Shown here in pieces: positions 16,297-24,099 of a stretch of DNA of 64,000 nucleotides. The notes under the pieces were generated by a model. The model saw nothing but the letters and a program-made list of their open reading frames with translations. It did no database searches and was not told where the DNA came from. The position numbers and the translations under genes are program-made. How positions within the stretch are numbered: the stretch's first letter is position 1; every line of letters begins with the position of its first letter. The stretch comes from Solirubrobacter phytolaccae (GTDB taxonomy: Bacteria; Actinomycetota; Thermoleophilia; Solirubrobacterales; Solirubrobacteraceae), in assembly GCF_027587195.1 (NCBI RefSeq), contig NZ_JAPDDP010000001.1, forward strand, positions 167,766 to 231,765, given 5' to 3'.

Positions 16297-16556
16297 CGCT
16301 CGGGCCCCGGGTCGTCGACCAGTGCGTCATCGGCGAATCGGCGCAAGTCGCGCAAGTCGTCTGTCCACTCGTCATCGGGCGGGTGCTGCGTCATGACGCG
16401 ACGTAGATCGGCGCCGGTGCCATTTCGCGCGGGGGGTGAGATGGTCGCGACCACGCGGCCGTGGCGGACCACCCTGAAGGTCTGGCCGCGATGCTCGACG
16501 GCGTCGAGCACGTCGGCGAACCGCTCGGTTGCTTCTGCCGCGCTGATCTCGATCAC
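16293..16556 (-). CDS. Phd/YefM-type antitoxin, orphaned
   Basis: 87 residues from a GTG start (VIEISAAEATERFADVLDAV). Residues 1-55 are the Phd DNA-binding and dimerisation domain: AAEATERFADVLDAVEHRGQ, then VVRHGRVVATISPP. The C-terminal part (DEWTDDLRDLRRFAD) is the toxin-binding helix typical of VapB partners of PIN toxins. A longer frame extends upstream but lacks similarity. Phd antitoxins repress their own operon. Here the toxin reads only 13 recognisable codons, so the antitoxin is solitary unless it neutralises a toxin elsewhere. Confidence 0.82.
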   Translation of the reverse strand: MIEISAAEATERFADVLDAVEHRGQTFRVVRHGRVVATISPPARNGTGADLRRVMTQHPPDDEWTDDLRDLRRFADDALVDDPGPER

Positions 16557-16830
16557 GAAGCTGATTCTCGGGCGTCGCTCGGCGATTTCAAGCTCGCAAC
16601 GGCACGGTGCCCGAATCCATCCCTGCACAGGTCGTCGCCCGTGCTCGTCGACCTGACCCGCTGAGGCTTTATCAACCAGCACCGCTTCCGGCACCGGCAC
16701 CGGTGATCTCGGTCTCCTGATCCCAGATCACCGCTGCCATCTTCCGCTTCTTGACCTCGAACCCCTGCCTCTCGTCTTTCCGACCTTTGCCTCCCATCCC
16801 AGTCCTCGACTCCTGGACCTCTTCAGGACT

Positions 16831-16966
16831 CCGCAAACCCGCTGGCCCAGACTTCCATCCCTGGAACGAATTCCGACCACCCTCACTCACCAACGCTCTT
16901 TCCGGTGGGTGCGGGTGGTCGGATTTTGAGGAAGGGTCTCTTTTGGCTGGGTCAGCGGGTTTGCGG
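16831..16966. repeat. long imperfect inverted repeat, arms about 61-63 bp
   Basis: The outer 20 bp match in 19 positions: CCGCAAACCCGCTGGCCCAG (16831-16850) against the complement of CTGGGTCAGCGGGTTTGCGG (16947-16966). The inner 19 bp match in 17 (16873-16891 with 16904-16922), closing on a 12-nt loop. The middle of the arms has diverged. It could be a MITE-like element, a decayed insertion or a structured DNA/RNA site near the integrase. Confidence 0.65.
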
Positions 16967-16971
16967 CGGTT

Positions 16972-16998
16972 CTACTCGTTCTCCCGGCGAACGAGTAG
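16972..16998 (-). terminator. hairpin after the integrase gene, possible terminator
   Basis: CTACTCGTTC and GAACGAGTAG form a perfect 10-bp stem around a 7-nt loop, starting 8 bases past the integrase stop. No T-run follows, so termination would be of the tail-less kind; a protein-binding role is also possible. Confidence 0.45.
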
Positions 16999-17006
16999 CC
17001 GAACGA

Positions 17007-18220
17007 TTAGAAGCGACCAGGGGAGGGGGAAGGAACGGGCGGATCGAGCGTCGCCGCAAGCAGCGGATCGGGCTCGGCGGCCGCGAATGCGGCGGCCACG
17101 AGTTGGGCGTCTTCCGCGCGTGGGGAGTAGTGCAGGTACTGCATGGTCGTGTCGACGTCCGCGTGGCCCATCCACTCCTTGACCTGCAGGATCGAGGCGT
17201 TGCGGATCATGGTCGTGCCGAAGGTGTGGCGGAGGTCGTGGAAGCGCAGCTCGCGCAGGCCGGCGGCCTTGAGCGCGAGCTTGTAGCGGCGGTAGAGGGC
17301 TGAGCCGTCGAGGTAGCCACCGTCGATGCCGGCGAAGACGACGTTGTCGTCGCTGTCGCAGAACCCGCGGCGACTCAAAGTGTCGAGAACTCGAGCGACG
17401 TCCGGCGCCATCGGGACGGAACGGACCTTGCCGCTCTTCGGGGTCGTGAGGTGGCGCTCGCTGTAGGAGGCTCGAACCCGGATGTGGTGGCCGGCGAAGT
17501 CGACGTCGCGCCAGGTCAGCGCGATGAGCTCGCCGCGGCGGAGACCCGTGAAGGCGGCCGTGAGGTAGATCGCCGCGTCCTGCTCGGAAGAAGCCGCGCG
17601 CACGAGCGCGCGGACCTCCTCGGGCGTGAAGACGTTGATCTCGCCTGAGCGCTTGAGCTGCCTCGGCTTGTCGACGTCGCGGACCACGTTGTGCTGGATG
17701 CGGTGGCGCTTGCCGGCTCGACGCATGATCCCGTGGAGCACCGTGAGGACCTTGATCTTGGTCCGGTTGCTCATCGAGAGGCTGGCCTTGAAGACCTCGA
17801 CGTCCTCGGCCGTGAGGTCCTCGACCTTCATGTCGCCGAAGGCCGGGAGGATGTGGACGCGGATGATCGAGGCGTAGTCGCGGAGGGTGGTCGGCTTCCT
17901 CTGCTGGTCGCCTCGTAGCCACTCCATGTACTCGTCGCAGGCCTGGGCGATGGTCTCGCCGGTCTGCACCATCCCTGGCAACGTGCCGAGGCGCGCCTGG
18001 TCCAGGACGTCGCGTAGCCACGCCTCGGCCGTGCGCTTGGTGAAGTGGCCCGCTGTTGGCGCCCGCGCAGCGTCCAGGCCGAGCCGATGGTGCGCTGGAT
18101 CTGCCGGCCGTCGGGCAGGCGGTATTTGGCCCGCCAGACGGGACCTCGTGCAAGTTCTACGCGGAAGACGTGGCCCGAGATCGGGCGCGGCTTCCGGTTG
18201 CGGCTCGATACGGCAGCCAT
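17007..18220 (-). pseudogene. int: tyrosine integrase, frameshifted
   Basis: Start ATG at 18220 (MAAVSSRNRKPRPISG), followed by the AP2-like arm domain segment VWRAKYRLPDGRQIQ and WTLRGR. Near 18052-18062 the frame breaks. Continuing one frame over restores HFTKRTAEAWLRD, LPGMVQTG and an intact core-binding and catalytic domain to the stop at 17007. The catalytic domain has TGLRRGE (Arg I), the HDLRHTFGT box, GHADVDTT and the nucleophile Tyr in MQYLHY. One missing base explains the break. Either the gene is inactive or the base is an assembly error; a TTG start at 17981 could still give a 324-residue protein lacking the arm domain. It lies beside the right end of the element and points inward, as expected for its integrase. 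Confidence 0.82.
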
Positions 18221-18286
18221 CAGCTCTTGAATCGGCCGAGAATCGAGGTCCTGAAGGCGCTCACGAGTGCAAACGCTACGGCAAAG

Positions 18287-18311
18287 TTCGGGACATATTC
18301 GGGACACGGTC
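18287..18311. promoter_or_regulatory. right arm-type integrase sites
   Basis: TTCGGGACAT (18287-18296) and TTCGGGACACGGTC (18298-18311) are spaced 11 bp start to start, about one helical turn. They repeat the sites at 9825-9878 at the other end of the element. Confidence 0.6.
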
Positions 18312-18381
18312 GATGCCCATCGAACTATCTAGACGACCCGAAACAGCTACTTTGCAGGGATAATGAGGATGCAGTGAGAGC

Positions 18382-18410
18382 ACTCGAACCCACGGCACGC
18401 GGATTATGAT
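18382..18410 (-). repeat. attR core with tRNA 3'-half remnant (CAU anticodon)
   Basis: The minus strand reads TCATAATCCGCG, then a T-loop-like GGGTTCGAGT, matching the anticodon-to-T-loop part of a tRNA with CAU anticodon. No 5' tRNA half precedes it and the T-stem does not close, so it is not a functional tRNA. It contains CACGCGGATTATGAT (18396-18410), the right copy of the 15-bp repeat. Elements that insert into tRNA genes carry such a 3' half in attP. Confidence 0.7.
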
Positions 18411-18521
18411 CGCGACGCCCTCAGACGGCTCGCGGCGGCGGGCAAGATGGAGCGCATGAGGCAGTCTCCGATCGGCCACGTTCGACCAGCGTCGAAAGTG
18501 CATGGAAGGGGCCAGACGCGG

Positions 18522-18794
18522 ATGGATGAGCATCCGCTCATTCGGTTCGTCGATGGTCCAGCGGGCTGCCGCGCTCGGCTTGTGGGCACGGGCAAGGACG
18601 TCTGGGAAGTCGTGGCCACACTCCACGACAACGGGGACGAGATAAATGCCACAGCGGAGTACCTCGGTGTCTCAGCTGAGCTCGTGAACGCAGCGGTGGC
18701 GTACTACGAGGCCAACCGCGACGAGATCGATGACCTCATCGCAGACAACGAGCGCATCGCCAGAGAAGCGCGCGCCGCGTTCAAGTCGAACTAG
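18522..18794 (+). CDS. DUF433 family protein
   Basis: 90 residues from the ATG at 18522; an in-frame ATG at 18447 would add 25 residues of less typical sequence. The pattern HPLIRFVDGPAGCRARLVGT, then KDVWEVVATLHDNG, AEYLGVSAELVNAAVAYYE and REEID-like NRDEIDDLI is characteristic of DUF433, a winged-helix family often acting as antitoxin to DUF5615 PIN-like toxins. No toxin gene follows; the next gene converges from the right and the stops share CTAG. The integrated element ends about 110 bp upstream, so the gene may have lost 5' sequence or a partner. Confidence 0.75.
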   Translation: MDEHPLIRFVDGPAGCRARLVGTGKDVWEVVATLHDNGDEINATAEYLGVSAELVNAAVAYYEANRDEIDDLIADNERIAREARAAFKSN

Positions 18795-19384
18795 TCAGAC
18801 GCGGCCTGGCCGGTGCGACGGGAGGCCGCGAGGCGGTCGAGCGCGTCGATGCCCACGCAGGCCAGATCGAACGGCTTGCCCGCTTCGACGAGGAAGTCCC
18901 AGAGCTCCGGGCCGTGGTCGGCCGGGAGCAGGATCTCGAAGGCGTCGCGGGCCTCGCGAAGGATGAGGCCGGAAGGCGTGAGGTCGACCTCGTTCAGCAG
19001 CTCGGAGGCACGCGGGCCGATCAGGCCGATCGCCGCGTAGCCCGAGGTGCGGACGTGGGCGGAGATGTCGCCGTAGTGCTCGAGCACGTCGGAGACCTCA
19101 GAGGCGCCCTCGGCTTCGCTGCGGACCAACGCGCGATCCGGCGCGATGAAGGACGCCCAGACCAGGGGCCCGAGCTCGGTCAGGGCCGTTTCGATCGCGA
19201 CGGGGTCGCCGCGGAGCTCGAAGGTCTCTCGGTCGGAGCGGTCCGCCAGGCCGACGGACGTTCGGCAGACGGCTTCCTCAGCTCCGATCGAGGAGCCGAA
19301 GTGCGCCGGCACTCTGCGGCCGTGGCGCTCGGCCATTGCCGCTCCGTGGTTGCGTGCGACCGTCTCCAGCGGGCTCGTTCCCAT
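18791..19384 (-). CDS. GcvT/YgfZ-like folate-binding domain protein
   Basis: 197 residues, about half the length of GcvT (about 360). It shows the N-terminal pattern of the aminomethyltransferase/YgfZ/sarcosine oxidase gamma group: RRVPAHFGSS, TSVGLADRSDRETFELRG, then YAAIGLIGPRASELLNEV and a C-terminal FEILLPADHGPELWDFL. This fold binds tetrahydrofolate. Which reaction, if any, is catalysed is unclear; heterotetrameric sarcosine oxidase gamma subunits are of similar size but no alpha or beta subunit is nearby. Starting at 19384 it overlaps the MFS gene by 107 bp; a later ATG at 19336 would shorten the overlap but lose conserved sequence. Confidence 0.7.
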   Translation of the reverse strand: MGTSPLETVARNHGAAMAERHGRRVPAHFGSSIGAEEAVCRTSVGLADRSDRETFELRGDPVAIETALTELGPLVWASFIAPDRALVRSEAEGASEVSDVLEHYGDISAHVRTSGYAAIGLIGPRASELLNEVDLTPSGLILREARDAFEILLPADHGPELWDFLVEAGKPFDLACVGIDALDRLAASRRTGQAASD

Positions 19385-20606
19385 TGTCCTGGCGACGATA
19401 GCCGTCCGCGCGCGAATATGCCGCAGCGGCGAAACCCGCGGCGACCAGTGCGGCGATCCCCCCGGCGACCAACCCGGCTCGGGGGCCCGCGACCTCGGCG
19501 AGCCAGCCGACCAAGGGGGCGCCGATGGGCGTGGAACCCAGGAAGACGATCGAGTAGAGCGCCATCACGCGACCGCGCATGACCGGCTCGACCGCGATCT
19601 GCAGCGAGCTGTTCACGCCCGCGGCGAAGGTCACGGACGCTGCGCCCAAAGGCACCAGGGCCAGGATCTGAAGCCACAGGGTCGGAGCAGCAGCGGCGGC
19701 CAGCAAGAACACGCCGAACAGCAGGGAGGACACCACGAGCAGGTTCCCGGAGACGCGCCCACGCGCGCCCGCGGCCAGTGCGCCCATCACCGAGCCCACG
19801 CCCATCGCCGCGGTCAGGCCGGCGTAGGTCGCCGCGGTGCCGTGCCAGGTGAAGTCCGCGAGCAGCGGCAGGAGCACCTGGAAGTTGAACGAGATCGTCC
19901 CGACCAACGCCATCATCGCCAGCGGGATCCGCAGCTCGGGCGTTCGGGCGACGTACCGCAGGGCGGACCGCAGCTCGCCGCGCGCCTTCACCGCCAGCTT
20001 CGGCGTATGCAGCTTCGACGGGTCCATCGTCCGCAGCGCGATGAACATCGCCAGGAACGACAGCGCGTTGACGGCAAAACAGGGCGCGATGCCGACCAAA
20101 GCGATGATCGTCCCCGCAGCGGCGGGTCCGAGGATGCGCGAGCAGTGAACCACCACAGAATTCAGAGCCACCGCGTTCAGCACCCGATCCGCGCCCACGA
20201 TCTCGACCACGAACGACTGCCGTGCGGGGTTGTCGAGCGCGAGGATCGTTCCGCGCACGAGCACCAAGGCCAGCACCATCCAGGGCTGCGCCGCGCCGGT
20301 CAACGCCAGCACGAACAGCGTCACGGCGGGGACCATCATCGACAGCTGCGTGATGGTCAGCAGCGTCCGCTTGGACATCCGGTCGGCGAGGAGGCCGCCC
20401 CAGGCGCCGAACAAGAGAATCGGCAGGAACTGCAAACCCGCGGTCAACCCCACCGAGACACCCGACCCCGTCAGCTTGACCATCAGCCACATCTCGCCGA
20501 CGATCTGCATCCAGTTGCCGGTGATCGAGACCACCTGGCCGGTGAAGTACTTGCGGTAGTTCGGGACTCTCAGCGAAGAGAAGGTGCGCTCGAGCGTGGC
20601 CGTCAC
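19278..20606 (-). CDS. MFS transporter, EntS/MFS_3-like exporter
   Basis: 442 residues with about 12 predicted membrane helices. The opening LRVPNYRKYFTGQVVSITGNW and IVGEMWLMVKLTGS, then FGAWGGLLADRMSKRTLL, are typical of the MFS_3 (enterobactin exporter-like) group. Loop 4-5 DNPARQSFVVEIVG and the later EPVMRGRVMALYS also match. It probably expels a small molecule or drug by proton antiport. It follows marR with an ATGA overlap, so it is the likely regulated target of that repressor. The cytosolic tail after about 400 is Gly/Arg-rich and overlaps the next gene. Confidence 0.9.
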   Translation of the reverse strand: MTATLERTFSSLRVPNYRKYFTGQVVSITGNWMQIVGEMWLMVKLTGSGVSVGLTAGLQFLPILLFGAWGGLLADRMSKRTLLTITQLSMMVPAVTLFVLALTGAAQPWMVLALVLVRGTILALDNPARQSFVVEIVGADRVLNAVALNSVVVHCSRILGPAAAGTIIALVGIAPCFAVNALSFLAMFIALRTMDPSKLHTPKLAVKARGELRSALRYVARTPELRIPLAMMALVGTISFNFQVLLPLLADFTWHGTAATYAGLTAAMGVGSVMGALAAGARGRVSGNLLVVSSLLFGVFLLAAAAAPTLWLQILALVPLGAASVTFAAGVNSSLQIAVEPVMRGRVMALYSIVFLGSTPIGAPLVGWLAEVAGPRAGLVAGGIAALVAAGFAAAAYSRADGYRRQDNGNEPAGDGRTQPRSGNGRAPRPQSAGALRLLDRS

Positions 20607-21028
20607 TCGTCGAGCACCCGCTCCAGGATCTCGGCGGCGCGATCCAAAATCACCAGGTCCTCAGGCGACAGGGTCTCCAACCGCAGGGCGAGGAATGCGT
20701 CCTTGCGCTCACGCACGGCGTCGAGCAGCTCGAGGCCGACCGGCGTGGCGGCGACCAGGGAGGACCGGCGATCGGAAGGATCGGCGGTGCGCGCCACGAG
20801 CCCGCGCTCTTCGAGCAGTGCCAAGACACGTGTGGCGGTCGGCCGCTGGATCTTCTCGCGCGACGCGAGCTCCGACGGCGTCAAAGGCCCGAAGCGGGAG
20901 ATCGTCGCCAGCGCGGCGACCTGCGTGGGGGTGAGATCTCCATTCGCCTCCTGACGCATCCGCCGCGCGAGCCGGGTGAGCACCGGGCGCAGGCGGTGCG
21001 CAAGGTCGGTGGTGGAGATGGTTCGCAT
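20603..21028 (-). CDS. MarR-family regulator
   Basis: 141 residues with a winged helix: LTPTQVAALATISRFGPLTP, ELASREKIQRPTATRVLALL, GLVARTADPSDRRSSLVA, followed by the dimerisation helix. MarR proteins repress efflux genes and release DNA on binding phenolic or drug ligands. Translationally coupled to the MFS exporter (ATGA). TAAGCT (21037-21042, minus) lies eight bases before the ATG, implying leaderless mRNA. The palindrome GCTAATTAGC lies between it and the start, so the protein probably represses its own operon. Confidence 0.9.
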   Translation of the reverse strand: MRTISTTDLAHRLRPVLTRLARRMRQEANGDLTPTQVAALATISRFGPLTPSELASREKIQRPTATRVLALLEERGLVARTADPSDRRSSLVAATPVGLELLDAVRERKDAFLALRLETLSPEDLVILDRAAEILERVLDE

Positions 21029-21029
21029 G

Positions 21030-21042
21030 GCTAATTAGCTTA
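21030..21042 (-). promoter_or_regulatory. MarR promoter overlapping a palindromic operator
   Basis: GCTAATTAGC (21030-21039) is a perfect 10-bp palindrome and overlaps the -10 TAAGCT (21037-21042 on the minus strand). A repressor bound here would block RNA polymerase on the MarR-MFS operon and could affect the divergent gene at 21067. Confidence 0.55.
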
Positions 21043-21066
21043 GCGAACGATCTCGCTCCTGCCAGG

Positions 21067-21861
21067 ATGCCGACCGTGCTGATCTCGGTGCCGAACGTCT
21101 CTGAAGGCCGCGACCAGGCCAAGCTCGACCGCATCGCGCAGGCGTTCGCGCCCGTGTACTGGTCCAGCGACGCCGATCACAACCGCGCGGTGTTCACGCT
21201 CACGGGCGAGCCGGGGTCGCTGCACGAGCAGGTCCTCGCGGGCGCGCGGGTGACACTCGACGAGATCGACCTCACGCACCACCGCGGGCTGCACCCGCGG
21301 GTGGGAGCGCTGGACGTGGCGCCGATCGTCTACCTGCGTGAGGAGGACAAGGGCGCGGCGACCGCGGAGGCGCTCGTGCTCGCCGACGAGCTCGGCCGGC
21401 TCGGCATCCCCGTCTTCCTGTACGGGGAGCTCGCGGGTGGGCGAACGCGAGCCGAGCTCAGAAAGCCCGGCGGCCTGCAGAACTTCACGCCTGACTTCGG
21501 ACCCAGCACGCTCCACCCGACGGCCGGCGCGACGCTCGTGACGGCACGCCCGCCGCTCGTCGCGTTCAACGTCGAGATCGACGCGCCCCTGGCCACGGCG
21601 AAGGAGATCGCGCTGCGCCTGCGCAAGGACCTGGACGTGCGCGCGCTGGGCCTGCAACTGAGCACCGTTACGCAGGTCTCCACGAACATCGAGGACCACA
21701 CGCGCGTGACCATGGCGCAAGTGGTCGCGGCGGTCCGTGAGCACGCCATGGTCACCGGCGCGGAGCTGGTCGCGCCCGCCCCACGGGCCGCTCACAAAGA
21801 CTTCCCCGAGGACGTCCCGCTCCGCGGCCCGGAACCGCTGGAAGATCACCTATCCTCGTAG
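21067..21861 (+). CDS. glutamate formiminotransferase-like protein (FtcD N-domain family)
   Basis: 264 residues. MPTVLISVPNVSEGRDQAKL, DADHNRAVFTLTG, LTHHRGLHPRVGALDVAPIV and LYGELAGGRTRAELRKPGG are signature stretches of the formiminotransferase domain. In the family it moves a formimino or formyl group from formiminoglutamate to tetrahydrofolate, in histidine degradation or one-carbon supply. The cyclodeaminase half of FtcD is absent, as in many actinobacterial copies. No other hut gene is nearby, so 5-formyl-THF salvage is as likely as histidine use. Divergent from marR. Confidence 0.85.
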   Translation: MPTVLISVPNVSEGRDQAKLDRIAQAFAPVYWSSDADHNRAVFTLTGEPGSLHEQVLAGARVTLDEIDLTHHRGLHPRVGALDVAPIVYLREEDKGAATAEALVLADELGRLGIPVFLYGELAGGRTRAELRKPGGLQNFTPDFGPSTLHPTAGATLVTARPPLVAFNVEIDAPLATAKEIALRLRKDLDVRALGLQLSTVTQVSTNIEDHTRVTMAQVVAAVREHAMVTGAELVAPAPRAAHKDFPEDVPLRGPEPLEDHLSS

Positions 21862-21866
21862 GTTCC

Positions 21867-22232
21867 ATGGCCCAGACGAAGCGCAAGAGGCGGACCAAGC
21901 ACCGGGGCAACGCCGCCGGGGCGATCGAGAGCCGCGGCCGGACCGGTCGCAAGCCCACTCCGGAAGAGCAGAAGCAGTCCGTGCGCGCGCAGGCGCGTGA
22001 GCGCCGCGTGTCGAAGCCGCCGACCTGGAACAGCGCCGCGCTGAAGGCGCTGATGATGGCCGTGCTGCTGTTCGTCCTGACCCAGGTCGGGATCTTCGGC
22101 GGGGACACGACGATCCAGCAGGGCGTCCTGCTCGCGGCGATGGCGATGCTGATCTACACGCCGCTCGCCTACGTCACGGACCGCTGGGTCTACAAGAAGA
22201 ACCTGCTTCGGGCGAAGCAACCCAAGCGCTGA
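21867..22232 (+). CDS. small basic membrane protein, two transmembrane helices
   Basis: 121 residues. Residues 1-50 are strongly basic and probably disordered (TKRKRRTKHRG, RKPTPEEQKQS). Two membrane helices follow, near 59-75 (ALMMAVLLFVLTQVGIF) and 83-103, then a basic tail. I recall conserved hypothetical proteins of this form in Actinobacteria but no function. TATCCT at 21851-21856 is 10 bases before the ATG, so a promoter starts here. The stop overlaps the next start by one base (TGATG), so it leads the MBL-hisS-aspS operon. Confidence 0.7.
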   Translation: MAQTKRKRRTKHRGNAAGAIESRGRTGRKPTPEEQKQSVRAQARERRVSKPPTWNSAALKALMMAVLLFVLTQVGIFGGDTTIQQGVLLAAMAMLIYTPLAYVTDRWVYKKNLLRAKQPKR

Positions 22233-22867
22233 TGGAAGCACGCTGGTTGAGCGTCGGGCCGGTCCAGGAGAACACCTGGATCGCCCGTCAAGACGGTTCG
22301 GACAAGGCGCTCCTCATCGATCCCGGCGACGAGCCCGAGAAGCTGCTCCAAGCGCTCGCGGACCTGGGCACGACGCCCGAGGCGATCCTCATCACCCACT
22401 GCCACTTCGACCATGTCGGAGCGGTCAAGGCGATGGCGGAAGCCACCAAAGCGCCCGTCTACTGCCCAGCCGGCGAGGTCTTCATGCTGGAGGACATCAA
22501 CTCGTTCGCCTTTCCCGGCCTGACGTTCGAGAACTACACGCCGGAGCACACCGTCAAGGACGGGGACAAGCTGCACCTCGCCGGGTTCGAGATCGACGTC
22601 ATCGGCACGCCCGGCCACAGCCCGGACCACGTCACGTACTCGATCCCGGCCGACAAGGCCATCTTCTCCGGCGACGTCCTCTTCCAGGGCTCGATCGGCC
22701 GCACGGACCTGCCGGGCTGCGACCACGCGACGCTGATGGCGAGCATCCAGAAGCTGCTCGACACGCTCCCGGACGAGACGGGCGTCCTCCCGGGCCACAT
22801 GGAGCCGACGACGCTCGGCCGCGAGCGCCGGTCGAACCCGTTCCTGAACGAGCTCGCGCGGCCGTGA
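22232..22867 (+). CDS. metallo-beta-lactamase-fold hydrolase, glyoxalase II-like
   Basis: 211 residues. The zinc motif is THCHFDHVGAV (HxHxDH) near 53, with further ligands His in GTPGHSPDH near 131, Asp in FSGDVLF and His in PGHMEPT near 188. The fold hydrolyses thioesters such as S-lactoylglutathione; actinobacteria usually lack glutathione, so the substrate is probably another thioester. It overlaps hisS by four bases. This MBL-hisS order recurs in other bacteria. Confidence 0.88.
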   Translation: MEARWLSVGPVQENTWIARQDGSDKALLIDPGDEPEKLLQALADLGTTPEAILITHCHFDHVGAVKAMAEATKAPVYCPAGEVFMLEDINSFAFPGLTFENYTPEHTVKDGDKLHLAGFEIDVIGTPGHSPDHVTYSIPADKAIFSGDVLFQGSIGRTDLPGCDHATLMASIQKLLDTLPDETGVLPGHMEPTTLGRERRSNPFLNELARP

Positions 22868-24099
22868 GGAAGTTCCAGACCCCCGAGGGCACGTACGACG
22901 TGCTCCCCGACCGCGCGGTCGAACGCGACCGGCTCGAGCAGACCGCGAAGAAGGTGCTCGAGCGGGCGGGCTACGGCCGGATCGAGACGCCGACGTTCGA
23001 GTCCACGGAGCTGTTCGCGCGCGGTGTCGGCGCGGCGACGGACGTCGTCCAGAAGGAGATGTTCACCTTCGGCGACGAGGAGAAGTCGTTCACGCTGCGT
23101 CCCGAGGGCACGGCGCCGACCGTTCGCGCGTACATGGAGCACGGCATGCACAAGCTGCCGCAGCCCGTGAAGCTCTGGTACCTGTCGTCGTTCTTCCGCC
23201 GTGAGAAGCCGCAGGCCGGCCGCTTCCGGCAGTTCTGGCAGATCGGCGCGGAGGCGATCGGCTCGCCCGATCCCGCCGTCGACGCCGAGCTGATTGTGCT
23301 GCTCGCGGAGCTCCTGGAGGCGATCGGTGCGCGGGACACCAAGCTCGTGATCGCGACGCTCGGCCAGCCCGACGCTCGCGCCGCCTACCGCGAGGAGCTC
23401 ACGGCCTACTTGCGCGCGAACGAGGACCAGCTCTCGCCCGAGGTCGTCAGCCGCATCGACCTCAACCCGCTGCGCGCCTTCGATGCCAAGCACGAGAGCA
23501 CCCAGCGCGTGATGGCCAACGCCCCGCGTCTGATCGACCGGCTGCCGCAGGAGGACCTCGACCACTTCGCCGCGGTACAGGACCTGCTGCAGGCCGCCGA
23601 TCTGGCCTACGAGGTCGACACGACGCTGGTCCGCGGGCTGGACTACTACACGCGGACGCTGTTCGAGTTCCAGTCCGGCGCGCTCGAGGCCGCCCAGAAC
23701 ACGCTCGGTGGCGGCGGTCGCTACGACGGTCTGGCCGAGGTGCTCGGCGGCGCGCCCACGCCCGGTGTCGGCTGGGCCGCGGGGGTCGAGCGCATGCTCA
23801 TGGCTTCGACGCAGCCGCCCGCGATCGAGGCGCCCGTGGACCTGTTCGTCGCCTACCCGCCCGAGCACCGGGTCGCCGCGTTCAAGCTCGCGAGCGACGC
23901 CCGCCGTGCCGGCCACAGCGCCAGACTCGAACTCGCCGGCCGCAGCATCAAGGGCCAGCTCAAGCAGGCTTCGCGCATCCGGCCCCGCTACGTTGCCGTC
24001 TTCGGTGACGAAGGCGTCCAGCTGCGCGACCGCGACGGCGGCGAGGACAAGGTCGTCGCCCCGGAAACCGTCATGCACCACATCAGAGGATCGCTGTGA
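22864..24099 (+). CDS. hisS: histidine-tRNA ligase
   Basis: 411 residues, GTG start overlapping the previous stop (GTGA). Charges tRNA-His with histidine using ATP in the cytosol. Class II landmarks: [14 protein letters not shown] (motif 2 region), [20 protein letters not shown], the histidine-specific loop [15 protein letters not shown] and [15 protein letters not shown], and a C-terminal anticodon-binding domain ([12 protein letters not shown] onward). Length is normal. It overlaps aspS by four bases. Confidence 0.97.
   Translation: MRKFQTPEGTYDVLPDRAVERDRLEQTAKKVLERAGYGRIETPTFESTELFARGVGAATDVVQKEMFTFGDEEKSFTLRPEGTAPTVRAYMEHGMHKLPQPVKLWYLSSFFRREKPQAGRFRQFWQIGAEAIGSPDPAVDAELIVLLAELLEAIGARDTKLVIATLGQPDARAAYREELTAYLRANEDQLSPEVVSRIDLNPLRAFDAKHESTQRVMANAPRLIDRLPQEDLDHFAAVQDLLQAADLAYEVDTTLVRGLDYYTRTLFEFQSGALEAAQNTLGGGGRYDGLAEVLGGAPTPGVGWAAGVERMLMASTQPPAIEAPVDLFVAYPPEHRVAAFKLASDARRAGHSARLELAGRSIKGQLKQASRIRPRYVAVFGDEGVQLRDRDGGEDKVVAPETVMHHIRGSL

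Larger units (their letters stand above)
16557..17006. other. intergenic region with long inverted repeats
   Basis: The 450 bp between the antitoxin start and the integrase stop hold a large imperfect palindrome (16831-16966) and a hairpin (16972-16998). A minus-strand frame of 73 codons (16672-16893) is open but runs through the palindrome and shows no recognisable family, so I do not call it. Confidence 0.5.
18221..18521. other. region carrying the right end of the integrated element
   Basis: It holds the right arm sites (18287-18311), the tRNA-like segment with the core repeat (18382-18410) and the host junction. Right of 18410 a plus frame is open into the DUF433 gene (reading DYDRDALRRLAAAGKMERM), which may be true 5' coding sequence cut off by the insertion or untranslated leader. 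Confidence 0.5.

Noticed and set aside
16672..16893. 73-codon minus-strand frame
   Set aside because: Runs through the long palindrome, lacks a ribosome-binding site and family match; its openness is probably chance.
18382..18410. possible tRNA gene with CAU anticodon
   Set aside because: Only the 3' half is present, the anticodon stem and T-stem do not pair and there is no acceptor stem; it is an attachment-site remnant.
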